A stretch of DNA of 64,000 nucleotides from Chryseobacterium cucumeris. Lineage in GTDB: Bacteria; Bacteroidota; Bacteroidia; Flavobacteriales; Weeksellaceae. The stretch's first letter is position 1. Each line of letters starts with the position of its first letter. The position numbers and the translations under genes were made by a program. The notes under the pieces were generated by a model that was not told where the DNA came from, made no database searches, and was given only the letters and a program-made list of their open reading frames with translations. Shown here piece by piece: positions 26,803-37,149 of this stretch. The stretch covers positions 62,001-126,000 of the forward strand of contig NZ_LUVZ01000046.1 in assembly GCF_001593385.1 (NCBI RefSeq), given 5' to 3'.

Positions 26803-29475
26803 ATGTTAAAAAAATCTTCAAACAAAAATCTCAATTCCGCGGCTCTTGTAAAATTGAAAGAAGCTGCAGCCGAGAATGAAAAAATGGTGTATGCCCTGCT
26901 GGAAACCTCAGAAGAAGGACTCAGTGAAAACACCGTAAAAGACCGTCTGAAAATTTATGGTAAGAATGAAATTGCTACCCAAAAAGCGCCCTCATGGGTA
27001 AGACAATTTGCTCATTCTTTCTTTAATCCATTTAATTATATTCTGGCCTGCATTGCCATCATCTCATTATTTATTGATGCTATTCTTGTCCCTGCAGGAG
27101 AAAAAGATTTCAGTACAAGTATTATTATTTCGGTGATGCTGCTCTTCAGTACTGTTTTAAGATTCATTCAGGAATTCCGAAGCAACAAAGCGGCAGAAGC
27201 ATTAAAAAAGATGGTAAAAACAAGCTGTCTTACCAAAAGAAAATTTAATGAGAGCGAAGAAATAGAAATCACTGAAATTGTTCCCGGAGATATTATTGTT
27301 CTGTCCGCAGGTGATATGGTTCCGGCCGACTGCAGAATTCTTAAAAGCAAAGATCTTTTCATCAGCGAATCCATTCTTACAGGAGAAGCTCTTCCGGTTG
27401 AAAAAAATGCACTTCCTATCAAAGATGCCCAATACCGTAATCCTCTCAGCCTTCAGAATATCTGTTTTATGGGAACCAATGTGGTAAGCGGATCAGCAAC
27501 GGTTGTTGTAGCCAATACCGGTATTTTCACCTATTTCGGAAGCATCAGCAGAAGTCTGGCTTCTAAAAGACCTGAGACTGCATTTGATATCGGAGTTAAT
27601 AAAGTGAGCTATCTGCTGATCAGATTTATGCTGATCATGACTCCTGTTATTTTTCTGATCAACGGATTGGTAAAAGGGGACTGGATGCAGGCTTTATTGT
27701 TCGCCATTGCCGTAGCTGTGGGATTGACTCCTGAAATGCTTCCTATGATTGTCACGGCCAATCTTGCCAAAGGTGCAGTCAATATGAGTAAAAAGAAAGT
27801 AATTGTTAAAAGACTCAATGCCATCCAGAATATCGGAGCTATGGATATTCTGTGTACCGATAAAACAGGAACACTTACGCTGGATAAAATTGTATTGGAA
27901 ACCCACCTCAACGTTCGTGGTATTGAAGATGATGAAGTATTAAAATGGGGCTACCTTAACAGTTTTCATCAAACCGGCCTCAAAAATCTGTTGGATCAGG
28001 CTGTTCTCGATCATGCTGAAGTTCACAATATGATGAGGGCAGATGAATTGTATCAAAAAGTGGATGAAATTCCTTTTGACTTTGAAAGAAGAAGAATGTC
28101 TGTCATCCTGAATACATCAAAAGGAAAGCATCTTATGATCTGCAAAGGGGCAGTGGAAGAAATGCTTCCTTTATGTCAATATGCCTTAGACCCTGGAGAT
28201 GATCGCAGCCTGCATGTTGAGAATGACAATAGTGTTCCGTTGGATGATCTTATGAAACAACAGATTATCAGAATGTCTGAAAAGCTCAATGCTGAAGGAC
28301 TTCGTGTATTGCTAATTGCCATCCGGGAATTTGACGGTGATCATCCATTGAATTATTCCGTTGCCGACGAAAATAAACTTACCCTTACAGGATTTATGGG
28401 ATTTCTTGATCCTGCAAAACCATCAGCAGAACCAAGTATCAAAGCTTTACACAAGCTTGGTGTAGAAGTGAAAGTAGTAACCGGAGATAATGATATTGTT
28501 GCTAAAAAAATATGCCATGATGTAGGAATTCCTATCAATACCATTATGCTGGGTGATGAACTGGAGCATATGACTGATGATGAACTTTGCAAGGATATGG
28601 ATCTCTATTCTGTTTTTGCTAAAGTAAGCCCGTTACAAAAAAAACGTATTGTAAAAATATTAAGATCAAAAGGTCACACCGTTGGTTTTATGGGTGACGG
28701 TATTAATGATGCAGCAGCTATAAAAGAAGCAGACGTGGGAATCTCTGTGGATACCGGAGCAGACATTGCCAAAGAAAGTGCAGATATCATTCTGTTGGAA
28801 AAAGATCTGATGGTGCTTAGAAGCGGAGTAATTTATGGAAGAAGAACTTTCGGGAATATCGTCAAGTATATCAAAATGACGGCCAGCAGCAACTTCGGAA
28901 ATATGTTCAGCATGATTGGAGCCAGTGCACTACTTCCGTTTCTTCCTATGCTTCCGCTACAGATTCTGACACAGAATTTACTGTATGATGTATCACAATC
29001 CTCCATCCCATGGGATACAATGGATAAAGATTTTCTGGAAAAACCTAAAAAATGGGAAGCTGCAAGCATTAAAAAATTCATGCTGTATATAGGTCCTTTG
29101 AGCTCCATTTTTGATTATGTCACGTTTGTCGTACTATTTTTTATTTTCAAAGCCAATACACCGGAACAACAAGGGTTGTTTCAGACAGGCTGGTTTGTGG
29201 AAGGTTTATTATCTCAAACCTTGATTGTTCACATTATCAGAACGAAGAAAATTCCATTTATCCAAAGCTGGGCCGCCACACCAGTTGTTGCTTTAACAAG
29301 TTTAATCATGCTGATCGGAATTATGGTTCCTTTCACTCCAATGGCAGTGTATCTCAAAATGCAGCCTTTACCTTTGAGCTACTTCCCTTATTTAATAGGA
29401 ATTCTTACAGGATATTGTGTTTTAACCCAGTTTGTGAAACAATGGTTTATCAGAAAATTCGGGCAGTGGCTTTAG
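26803..29475 (+). CDS. mgtA: magnesium-translocating P-type ATPase MgtA/MgtB
   Basis: MgtA imports Mg2+ at low Mg2+ supply using ATP. The 890-aa protein is full length for the P3B class. The phosphorylation site is D353 in CTDKTGTLT. It also has TGEALPVEK (actuator), FDFERRRMSV, KGAVEEML (nucleotide binding) and TGDN and MGDGINDAAA (hinge). Ten membrane helices are expected, with a longer N-terminal cytoplasmic tail. It is the second gene of the mgtC operon and is followed after 57 bp by the metal-efflux genes. Confidence 0.95.
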   Translation: MLKKSSNKNLNSAALVKLKEAAAENEKMVYALLETSEEGLSENTVKDRLKIYGKNEIATQKAPSWVRQFAHSFFNPFNYILACIAIISLFIDAILVPAGEKDFSTSIIISVMLLFSTVLRFIQEFRSNKAAEALKKMVKTSCLTKRKFNESEEIEITEIVPGDIIVLSAGDMVPADCRILKSKDLFISESILTGEALPVEKNALPIKDAQYRNPLSLQNICFMGTNVVSGSATVVVANTGIFTYFGSISRSLASKRPETAFDIGVNKVSYLLIRFMLIMTPVIFLINGLVKGDWMQALLFAIAVAVGLTPEMLPMIVTANLAKGAVNMSKKKVIVKRLNAIQNIGAMDILCTDKTGTLTLDKIVLETHLNVRGIEDDEVLKWGYLNSFHQTGLKNLLDQAVLDHAEVHNMMRADELYQKVDEIPFDFERRRMSVILNTSKGKHLMICKGAVEEMLPLCQYALDPGDDRSLHVENDNSVPLDDLMKQQIIRMSEKLNAEGLRVLLIAIREFDGDHPLNYSVADENKLTLTGFMGFLDPAKPSAEPSIKALHKLGVEVKVVTGDNDIVAKKICHDVGIPINTIMLGDELEHMTDDELCKDMDLYSVFAKVSPLQKKRIVKILRSKGHTVGFMGDGINDAAAIKEADVGISVDTGADIAKESADIILLEKDLMVLRSGVIYGRRTFGNIVKYIKMTASSNFGNMFSMIGASALLPFLPMLPLQILTQNLLYDVSQSSIPWDTMDKDFLEKPKKWEAASIKKFMLYIGPLSSIFDYVTFVVLFFIFKANTPEQQGLFQTGWFVEGLLSQTLIVHIIRTKKIPFIQSWAATPVVALTSLIMLIGIMVPFTPMAVYLKMQPLPLSYFPYLIGILTGYCVLTQFVKQWFIRKFGQWL

Positions 29476-29532
29476 TAACAAAATTCATTGCTAGCAGATC
29501 TATCAATAAAATAATGGTTATAAATAACTTAT

Positions 29533-30636
29533 ATGAGAAAAACAGTCTTAACAATGGTACTTTTGACAATTGTTACCTCTTGTAAAAATTCCAAAAGTGA
29601 AACTCCGCAGGATCAGGATCTCCTCATCAAAAATAATCAGGTCACCGTTCCGGAAACCCATCCCGTTTTCAAAAAAATTAAAACACAGGTCGTTACTGAA
29701 CAGGAACACAGTGATGGAGTGATTTCAGCGGGAACAATCCAGGCAATACCTAATCATTATGCGGAAATTGCCAGTCCTTTTTCCGGAAGAATTACAAAAT
29801 CTTTTATTCAGCTTGGACAAAATATTTCGGCAGGAAGCCCTCTTTTTGAAATCCTTTCTTCAGATTATTTTTCGGTTCAAAAGGATTACACAGATGCGTT
29901 AAATGATGTACAGCTTGCAGAAAAAAATTACAGACGCCAACAGGATCTTGTAAAACATGGAGTGGGTATTCAGAAGGAACTGGACGAAGCAGAAACTGAT
30001 TTTAAAAATAAAAAAACATCCCTCTCCAATACTTCTTCTGCGTTGAAGGTATATAACAGCAAAGGCGGAGGTATAGGAAGTCCTCTTTTGGTAAGAGCAC
30101 CCATTAACGGAGAAATTATTTCCAACAAAATTGTCAACGGCCAATATCTGAAAGGAGATGCAGATCCGGTAATGATCATCGCAGAATTATCAAAAGTCTG
30201 GATTTCCGGTGATGTAAAAGAAAAAGACATCCGCTTTGTGAATAAAGGAGATCAGGTTTCTGTAAAGGTAAGCGCCTATCCAGACAGGAATATTACCGGA
30301 AAAGTATACCACATCAATGAAATTGTAGACGAAGATACCCGAAGCATCAAAGTCCTTATTGAATGTAACAACCCGGACAGAAAACTAAAGCCGGGCATGT
30401 ACGCTACAGTCAACTTTTCAACAACTCCTGAAAAGACAGTAATGATTCCCGTAACCGCTTTAATGCAGCAGGATAACTCTCAGTATGTATGGGTAAAAAC
30501 AGGCAAGAGCCAATATACAAAACGTGCTGTCACAACAGGAGAAACCGATCAGAAAACAGTAAGAATTATATCGGGATTAAAATCCGGAGAAACCATCATG
30601 ACTGAAGGAGGAATTTATATGCTGGATGCGAAATAA
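29533..30636 (+). CDS. RND efflux periplasmic adaptor lipoprotein (CzcB/CusB-like)
   Basis: The 367-aa membrane-fusion protein has a signal ending in a lipobox (VTSC) and so is a lipoprotein. It has the usual hairpin (about residues 105-165), lipoyl halves (YAEIASPFSGRITKSFIQLGQNI and LLVRAPINGEIISNKIVNGQ) and beta-barrel domain. It links the inner-membrane RND pump to the outer-membrane channel. It lacks the His-rich N-terminal domain of some CzcB proteins. It is 15 bp upstream of the RND gene. Confidence 0.9.
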   Translation: MRKTVLTMVLLTIVTSCKNSKSETPQDQDLLIKNNQVTVPETHPVFKKIKTQVVTEQEHSDGVISAGTIQAIPNHYAEIASPFSGRITKSFIQLGQNISAGSPLFEILSSDYFSVQKDYTDALNDVQLAEKNYRRQQDLVKHGVGIQKELDEAETDFKNKKTSLSNTSSALKVYNSKGGGIGSPLLVRAPINGEIISNKIVNGQYLKGDADPVMIIAELSKVWISGDVKEKDIRFVNKGDQVSVKVSAYPDRNITGKVYHINEIVDEDTRSIKVLIECNNPDRKLKPGMYATVNFSTTPEKTVMIPVTALMQQDNSQYVWVKTGKSQYTKRAVTTGETDQKTVRIISGLKSGETIMTEGGIYMLDAK

Positions 30637-30651
30637 TGTAAAAGAAAAACT

Positions 30652-33600
30652 ATGAAGAAATTACTAACAATCTCGATACAGAAGAGATGGCTCATGCTTG
30701 CCCTTTTCCTTTTACTGGGATTCTTCGGGTATTATTCCTGGACCAGGCTATCCATAGAAGCCTATCCCGATATCGCCGATGTAACTTCCCAGGTGGTAAC
30801 ACAGGTTCCGGGCTTGGCTGCCGAAGAAGTAGAACAGCAAATCACCATTCCTTTGGAAAGATCTCTGAACGGACTTCCGGGAATGCATGTAATGCGAAGC
30901 AAAAGTACCTTCGGACTATCCATCATTACTATGGTTTTTGATGATGGTATAGACGATTACTGGGCACGGCAGCGTATTCAGGAAAGACTGACGGATGTGG
31001 AGCTCCCTTATGGTGCACAGCCCGGATTAGATCCTCTCACCTCTCCTATTGGCGAAGTTTATCGTTATATTATCGAAAGTAATAACCACAGTCTGCGGGA
31101 ACTTACGGATTTACAAAAATTTATAATTATCCCCCGTATCAAACAGGTTTCAGGAATTGCCGATGTGACCAATTTCGGAGGAATTACCACGCAGTTTCAG
31201 ATTGAGCTGGATCCGCATAAACTTGAACAATACGGACTGTCACTTTCTGAAGTTACTGAAACCATCTCCAAAAATAACGTAAGCGCCGGAGGAAGTATGC
31301 TTCCCCGCGGAAACCTTGCGTATGTAATCCGCGGAATAGGTTTGGTAAAAGATTTAGATGATCTTGGAAAAATTGTAGTCAAAACCCAAAACGGAGTTCC
31401 AGTTTTCCTGAATGATGTAGGAACATTAAAATACGGGAATCTGGAAAGGAAAGGAATTCTTGGCTACACCGACAGAAACCGCAATTATTCTGAAAGTGTG
31501 GAAGGAATCGTGCTTTTATTGAGAGATCAAAACCCATCACAAGTGCTGGAAGGAGTACACAAAGCTATTGAAGAATTGAATAATGAAACACTTCCTCCCG
31601 GTGTAAAGATCCATCCTTTTCTGGACAGAACAGACCTTGTCAAAACAACGCTTACAACAGTTTCCCATACGCTTACCGAAGGAATTGTTTTGGTAATTAT
31701 TGTGCTGATTATATTTCTTGGAAGCTGGCGGGGTGCATTGCTGGTCGCTATTACCATTCCTCTTTCCTTATTATTTGCTTTTATATTAATGCATTTTACC
31801 AATATTCCCGCCAATCTGCTTTCATTGGGAGCTATTGATTTTGGAATCATTGTGGACGGAGCCATCGTCATGCTGGAAACCATTCTGAAGAAACGGGAAG
31901 AAAATTCTGAAGAGACACTGGAAGAAAAAACCATTACCCAAAGAGTGATTGAGGTGGCAAAACCTATTTTCTTTTCAACCATCATTATCATTACCGCCTA
32001 TCTGCCTTTATTTGCTTTTGAAAGAGTAGAAAAAAAATTATTTACCCCCATGGCTTTTACTGTTGGATATGCTCTGTTGGGAGCCCTTGCTGTAGCATTA
32101 CTTCTTATCCCGGGATTAGCTTATGTAATTTATCGGAAACCACAGAAGATTTATCACAATAAATGGCTGGAGAAACTCAGCACAGCCTATGGACAAAGCA
32201 TTGAAAAAATAATGCAGACTCCTCAAAGAGTTCTCATTCCCATTATGATTGTCTTAGTATCTGCCGGAATTCTCTCCTATCAGGTCGGAAAAGATTTCCT
32301 TCCCGAACTGGATGAAGGTTCTATATGGCTGCAGGTACAGCTGCCTCCCGGAATTTCTTTAGCCCAATCAAAAGAAATGAGTGATACCTTACGTTCCCGC
32401 ACCTTAAAACATCCTGAAATTACGTATATGATGGTTCAGGCGGGACGTAATGATGATGGTACCGACCCGTGGACAGCTTCCCATTTTGAAGTCTCGGTCG
32501 GGATAAAACCTTACAGCGAATGGCCCGAAGGAAAAACCAAAGCAGACCTCATCAAAGAACTGGCAGCTGATTATAAAGATATGCCGGGATTTACCGTAGG
32601 TTTTTCACAGCCTATGATTGACGGAGTTATGGATAAAATTTCCGGGGCTCACAGCGAATTAGTAGTAAAGGTGTATGGAGAAGATTTTAAAGAAACCAGA
32701 AGAATTGCTGAAAATGTATTGTCTACTTTAAATAAAATTCCGGGTTCAGCAGATCTTGCTATCGATCAGGAACCCCCATTGCCTCAACTGCAGATTATTG
32801 CCAACAGAGATAAAATTGCCCAATATGGTTTGAATGTAGCCGATGTCGCCGACCTCATTGAGGTTGCACTAGGTGGAAAAGCCATTTCCCAGATCTTTAT
32901 CGGCAATAAAGTATATGATATTTCATGCCGATATACAGAAGACAGCCGTGACACTCCTGATAAAATCGGAAATCTGATGCTAACCTCAGCTTCCGGAGCA
33001 AAAATTCCTTTATCACAGGTGGCAGAAGTAAAATTAAGTACAGGTGAAAGTACTATTACCAGAGAAATGAATAAACGACATCTTACGGTAAAGCTGAATT
33101 TAAGAGGAACCGATCTTTCTTCTTTCCTGAAAAATGCACAGGATAAAATTGAAAAAGATATCCAATATGATCATGAAAAATACCAGATCAAATGGGGCGG
33201 ACAGTTTGAAAATCAAAACAGAGCCTATTCCAGACTGGCATTTATTGTTCCACTGGCATTAGCCATCATGTTTCTGTTATTATATGGTGCCTTTGGAGAT
33301 TTCAGACAGGCTTTGGTTCTGATGTCTATTGTTCCACTGGCATTATTTGGTGGAATGCTGGCACTCAATATCCGCGGAATGTCTCTGAATGTATCTTCCG
33401 CAGTAGGCTTTATCGCGCTCTTCGGAGTTGCTATCCAGAATGGAGTTATTATGATTTCCCACATCAACGATCTGCGTAAGAAAGGATATGAACTGAAACA
33501 GGCTGCCATCAAAGGGGCAAAAGACCGTTTCAGACCTGTACTGATGACTGCGACGGTTGCTGTAATCGGGCTTTTCCCGGCATCATTAGCCACAGGAATC

Positions 33601-33747
33601 GGTTCTGATGTACAACGTCCACTGGCAACAGTAATCGTATATGGATTGATGTTCTCTACTATTTTAACCTTATTCGTGCTGCCGGCTATTTATTTTATGG
33701 CTGAACGCCGAAACGAAAAACAAAATTTAGAATCAGATGAAAATTAG
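30652..33747 (+). CDS. heavy-metal efflux RND pump (CzcA-like)
   Basis: The 1031-aa inner-membrane proton-driven pump exports divalent metal. It has twelve membrane helices and two large periplasmic loops. The TM4 motif D396-F-G-x3-D402-G with E409 reproduces the Asp/Asp/Glu triad of CzcA (D402, D408, E415), which argues for the Zn/Co/Cd-type HME class and not the CusA type. Its end overlaps the outer-membrane factor gene by 11 bases. Metal specificity is inference. Confidence 0.92.
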   Translation: MKKLLTISIQKRWLMLALFLLLGFFGYYSWTRLSIEAYPDIADVTSQVVTQVPGLAAEEVEQQITIPLERSLNGLPGMHVMRSKSTFGLSIITMVFDDGIDDYWARQRIQERLTDVELPYGAQPGLDPLTSPIGEVYRYIIESNNHSLRELTDLQKFIIIPRIKQVSGIADVTNFGGITTQFQIELDPHKLEQYGLSLSEVTETISKNNVSAGGSMLPRGNLAYVIRGIGLVKDLDDLGKIVVKTQNGVPVFLNDVGTLKYGNLERKGILGYTDRNRNYSESVEGIVLLLRDQNPSQVLEGVHKAIEELNNETLPPGVKIHPFLDRTDLVKTTLTTVSHTLTEGIVLVIIVLIIFLGSWRGALLVAITIPLSLLFAFILMHFTNIPANLLSLGAIDFGIIVDGAIVMLETILKKREENSEETLEEKTITQRVIEVAKPIFFSTIIIITAYLPLFAFERVEKKLFTPMAFTVGYALLGALAVALLLIPGLAYVIYRKPQKIYHNKWLEKLSTAYGQSIEKIMQTPQRVLIPIMIVLVSAGILSYQVGKDFLPELDEGSIWLQVQLPPGISLAQSKEMSDTLRSRTLKHPEITYMMVQAGRNDDGTDPWTASHFEVSVGIKPYSEWPEGKTKADLIKELAADYKDMPGFTVGFSQPMIDGVMDKISGAHSELVVKVYGEDFKETRRIAENVLSTLNKIPGSADLAIDQEPPLPQLQIIANRDKIAQYGLNVADVADLIEVALGGKAISQIFIGNKVYDISCRYTEDSRDTPDKIGNLMLTSASGAKIPLSQVAEVKLSTGESTITREMNKRHLTVKLNLRGTDLSSFLKNAQDKIEKDIQYDHEKYQIKWGGQFENQNRAYSRLAFIVPLALAIMFLLLYGAFGDFRQALVLMSIVPLALFGGMLALNIRGMSLNVSSAVGFIALFGVAIQNGVIMISHINDLRKKGYELKQAAIKGAKDRFRPVLMTATVAVIGLFPASLATGIGSDVQRPLATVIVYGLMFSTILTLFVLPAIYFMAERRNEKQNLESDEN

Positions 33748-35002
33748 AGTTCAGTTTATCATATTATCTGTAGTATTATTGAGCATTACAGGGATAAAGG
33801 CACAGGAAAAAGAGCTTTTACCATTTGAAGAATACCTGAACCTTGTCGGAAATAAGAATCTGGGTTATGCCTCTCAGAAATATAATGTAAGCATGGCCGA
33901 AGCTGCCATTCAAACCGCTAATATGTTTCCTGACCCTCAACTGGAAATGGAAACCACCAATAACGGAGTGAAGCAGAATATGGGATATGTCTACGGAGCC
34001 GCCATTGGTTGGACAATTGAATTGGGAGGAAAAAGAAAAGCTCGTGTTAATCTGGCCAAAAACCAGTCGGAGCTAAGCAAAATACAGCTGCAGGATTTTT
34101 TCAGAAATCTTCGTGCAGATGCCAGTTTAGGATATATTGAGGCTTTAAAATCCAAGGCTTTGCTCGAAGTACAGCAGGATTCTTATCAAAACATGCAGCA
34201 ACTGGCAAAATCCGACAGTATTCGGTACCAATTGGGAACGATAACCTTGGTCACTTCCAAACAGAGTAAGCTGGAAGCAGCTTCTTTACTCAATGAAGTA
34301 TATCAGGCCGAAAGTGCAGAGCAGCAGGCTCTCACCGGTTTATCTGTATTTCTTGGAGACAGCAAAATAACTGGCAGAGATGTTACCGGAGATTTTAATA
34401 CCTTCAACAGAGATTTCAGCATTGACGATCTGATTCTTCAGGCATTGAATGAAAGAGCAGATTTATTGGCAGCCAAGCAAAATACAGAAGTTGCCAAAAG
34501 CCAGATCAATCTTGAAAAAGCTAATCGTGTCATAGATCTGGGCATCAGTGCCGGAACAGAACGACACACCGAAGCAACGAATGAAATTGCCCCTTCTCCC
34601 ACTGTAAATGCTGTAAAAATGGGTATCAGTATTCCTTTAAAATTTTCCAACAGAAGAAATGCCGGATTGAAAATAGCAGAAATGGCCCATTCGCAGGCAG
34701 AAGTTGAGTATAAACAGATCGAACAGGAGATAAAAGCTGAGGTAACGCAGGCTTTTCAGCAATACACAGCCACTCAGAAACAGCTCAGACAATTTCATAA
34801 CGGAATGCTTTCTGAGGCCAAAAGTATTCTGGAAGGAATCATTTATAGCTACAAAAGAGGCGAAAGTTCTATTCTTGAAGTTCTGAATGCCCAGAGAACC
34901 TATAATAATGTACGAAAAGATTATTATCAGGCTCTTGCCGATAATGCAGCAGCTTTAATTGAACTTGAAAGGAAGGCAGGAATCTGGGATATTCATTTTT
35001 AA
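33737..35002 (+). CDS. TolC-family outer-membrane efflux protein
   Basis: The 421-aa protein has a signal peptide (ILSVVLLSITGIKAQ) and the duplicated helical-barrel repeats of the outer membrane factor family, with coiled-coil segments around residues 115-195 and 330-400. It forms the outer-membrane channel of the tripartite pump, CzcC-like. It overlaps the RND gene by 11 bases and ends the operon; a strong terminator follows at 35200. Confidence 0.9.
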   Translation: MKIRVQFIILSVVLLSITGIKAQEKELLPFEEYLNLVGNKNLGYASQKYNVSMAEAAIQTANMFPDPQLEMETTNNGVKQNMGYVYGAAIGWTIELGGKRKARVNLAKNQSELSKIQLQDFFRNLRADASLGYIEALKSKALLEVQQDSYQNMQQLAKSDSIRYQLGTITLVTSKQSKLEAASLLNEVYQAESAEQQALTGLSVFLGDSKITGRDVTGDFNTFNRDFSIDDLILQALNERADLLAAKQNTEVAKSQINLEKANRVIDLGISAGTERHTEATNEIAPSPTVNAVKMGISIPLKFSNRRNAGLKIAEMAHSQAEVEYKQIEQEIKAEVTQAFQQYTATQKQLRQFHNGMLSEAKSILEGIIYSYKRGESSILEVLNAQRTYNNVRKDYYQALADNAAALIELERKAGIWDIHF

Positions 35003-35198
35003 GCTGGAAGAAGGAAGCAGATGGAGACATCTGGAAACCGATGAATAAATACACGCCATTTAATTAACTTATTAATACTTGGAATATTTATCAAGAAATG
35101 ACAATCAGCAGTTTAAAAAACAATTGTTACTTCCAACTTCCTGTCTCATATTGATTTTAAAAACATAAATATTAATTCCAGCTTCCATCTTCCAGCAT
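35003..35198. repeat. interspersed GGAAG repeat, second copy
   Basis: GCTGGAAGAAGGAAGC at the left is mirrored by TTCCAGCTTCC...CTTCCAGC at the right, with ACACGCCATTT near 35052 inside. The same three elements occur at 16140-16262, so it is probably a dispersed repeat copy. Confidence 0.5.
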
Positions 35199-35199
35199 A

Positions 35200-35238
35200 A
35201 AAAAAGCCCTGAAATCTGTTTGATTTCAGGGCTTTTTT
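35200..35238. terminator. bidirectional terminator (efflux operon / DUF1801)
   Basis: A perfect 17-bp inverted repeat (AAAAAAGCCCTGAAATC / GATTTCAGGGCTTTTTT) has a five-base loop. It gives a T run in both directions between two convergent genes. Confidence 0.85.
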
Positions 35239-35693
35239 TATCTCTTATACTGCGATTCATAAATTTTAATCCAGTCGTCTGCTGTCATTTTTTTACTGAG
35301 TTCAGCGATCAGCTCAAAAGGAATATCTTCTGCTTTTTTGAAACGTACACAGGATTTTCCCATATCCAGTTTCTTTTTGGAGTGTTTAGGATATTCTGTC
35401 ACAAACCAGTCGAGGAGTTCCGGCGTTGAATACAGTCCCATATGATACAATGCTATAAAATTCTTCTGGGAAGCAATATTGATAAAAGGCAGCGGGGTCC
35501 CGGGTGCACAGTGATATCCGGCAGGATATTTTGCTAAAGGAACTACCCAGCCTATCATCCCATAATTGGCAGCGTCTTCAAAACCTTTCGGAAGGTTATC
35601 GTTCACCGTATCAAAAAGTTTTTTAAAAGCTTCCTGTCTCTCTTCAGGAATTTTTGAGATATAATCTTCTATAGAAACCGATTGAATCTGCAT
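35238..35693 (-). CDS. DUF1801 (YdhG-like) protein
   Basis: The 151-aa protein has the DUF1801 layout: an N-terminal helical part (VSIEDYISKIPEERQEAFKKL), then NYGMIGWVVPLAKYPAGYHC and FINIASQKNFIALYHMGLY, then GKSCVRFKKAEDIP near the end. Its biochemical role is not established. It is cytoplasmic and monocistronic. It converges on the efflux operon. Confidence 0.85.
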   Translation of the reverse strand: MQIQSVSIEDYISKIPEERQEAFKKLFDTVNDNLPKGFEDAANYGMIGWVVPLAKYPAGYHCAPGTPLPFINIASQKNFIALYHMGLYSTPELLDWFVTEYPKHSKKKLDMGKSCVRFKKAEDIPFELIAELSKKMTADDWIKIYESQYKR

Positions 35694-35717
35694 GTGATAA
35701 TTTTTTCTAAAATACGA

Positions 35718-37139
35718 TTATTTTATAAAATTGTAAACACTGAACATCTGAACCTCCTTGCTGCTCTTTTGAAGGAACATCATTTTGTTAACATTCGGAA
35801 CATACTGAATCATATTTCCATCTGCAAAACCATAATTCTGGAAGAAGTTTCTGCCTTTATAATCAAGGCTTACTTCCTGAGGTTTCAGATTGGCGAAGTC
35901 AAAAACTTTCATAGAAAATCCTGTATTACCAAATGCTCCTTTAGGATAGAAAGCGGAAATATAAAGTTTGTCTCCTGCTTCCACCACATGAATTCTTTTT
36001 CCTGTAGAAGTGCCTGCCGCTACAAATTGTTTTACCTCACCTTCTTTATTAAACTTGATCAGCATTCCCGCATCCAGAGAATATACAGGATCCGGGAAAC
36101 GGTTCATTGCTGTAGGCATCGGTCTTGTTACCGTCTCCTGCTGAACAGCCATTAAAGTTTCATCTCCTTTTACAATTGTTTTGATGACTTTCACATCACT
36201 CATGTCTTTACTTCCTGCCAGATTGGTATTGCTGATAACTGCTTTTCCGGATTTCATATCATAAAACATTACCGTTCCGAAAGTACTTGAACCTATAGTA
36301 ACCGCTGCATTTTTTCTTCCAAAAGTTACCAGGTAATCATTATCATTTTTACTGAATGCATATAATTTTTCAGGAATATATTTATCATCGAATGGAAGGT
36401 CTTTATCTTCCGTATTGGAAACCAGTTCCAGCTTGTAAGATTCCTTCCAGCCTGCTGCTTTACGCAATACAACGATTTTCGCTGAGTTCGTTAATGTCAG
36501 AGACTTTTCAACATAGTCACTGCTTAATATAATTTCTTTGTTCCATACCGGAGTAAGTGTTCTCAGATCCAATACCAGAACGTCATTTACATTTTCCGTT
36601 TTTTTGTTGGCAAATCTGTCGTTGAAGATGGCTGCATATTTCCCGTTTTCTGAGAAAAGGACATAAGTAGTTCCTGATTTATTGGTAGATTCAATACTGT
36701 ATTTTGCAATACTCTTTGTTGTAAAAGTACCTTCCTTTCTGCTGAAAACATGCTGGAAAACTTCTTTTCTGTTTTCTTTTCCGAAATACTCTTCCGTAAA
36801 TGCTATAAATCTATCATCATCAATCTGTTGTGACCCCAGATAATTGTGAAGAACACCATTCGTTTTGTTGGCATAATCTTTCACATAAGTATCCACAAGA
36901 CTTCCGTTCTGATCCAGTTTTCTCATCAGTAATTTCTTATGAGGAAAAACATTTCTCATCAGACCGTCAATATTGATAGCGCTGAACATATAAGCATTGT
37001 AATCATCTGCCAGCAACAGTTTATCATCCGTTTCAAGATTGGCATCCACAGTGAATTTTGTTCCTTCCGTTACTTTCGTCTGTGCATAAGAGTACACAGA
37101 AGCGGTAATTAATGCCGAAGCAATAATCTTTTTAATCAT
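35718..37139 (-). CDS. exported protein of unknown function (beta-propeller-like)
   Basis: This 473-aa protein has a clear signal peptide (IIASALITASVYSYAQ). The rest alternates beta strands and short turns, and could form a propeller or beta-sandwich. No catalytic motif is visible. I do not recognise the family. It begins ten bases after the 394-aa exported gene, so the two are an operon and probably work together in the envelope. Confidence 0.75.
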   Translation of the reverse strand: MIKKIIASALITASVYSYAQTKVTEGTKFTVDANLETDDKLLLADDYNAYMFSAINIDGLMRNVFPHKKLLMRKLDQNGSLVDTYVKDYANKTNGVLHNYLGSQQIDDDRFIAFTEEYFGKENRKEVFQHVFSRKEGTFTTKSIAKYSIESTNKSGTTYVLFSENGKYAAIFNDRFANKKTENVNDVLVLDLRTLTPVWNKEIILSSDYVEKSLTLTNSAKIVVLRKAAGWKESYKLELVSNTEDKDLPFDDKYIPEKLYAFSKNDNDYLVTFGRKNAAVTIGSSTFGTVMFYDMKSGKAVISNTNLAGSKDMSDVKVIKTIVKGDETLMAVQQETVTRPMPTAMNRFPDPVYSLDAGMLIKFNKEGEVKQFVAAGTSTGKRIHVVEAGDKLYISAFYPKGAFGNTGFSMKVFDFANLKPQEVSLDYKGRNFFQNYGFADGNMIQYVPNVNKMMFLQKSSKEVQMFSVYNFIK

Positions 37140-37149
37140 ATCGTTTTCT

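Noticed and set aside
31527..31991. 154-codon minus-strand frame inside the RND pump gene
   Set aside because: It is antisense to a strongly conserved pump gene and has no start signal or family motif.
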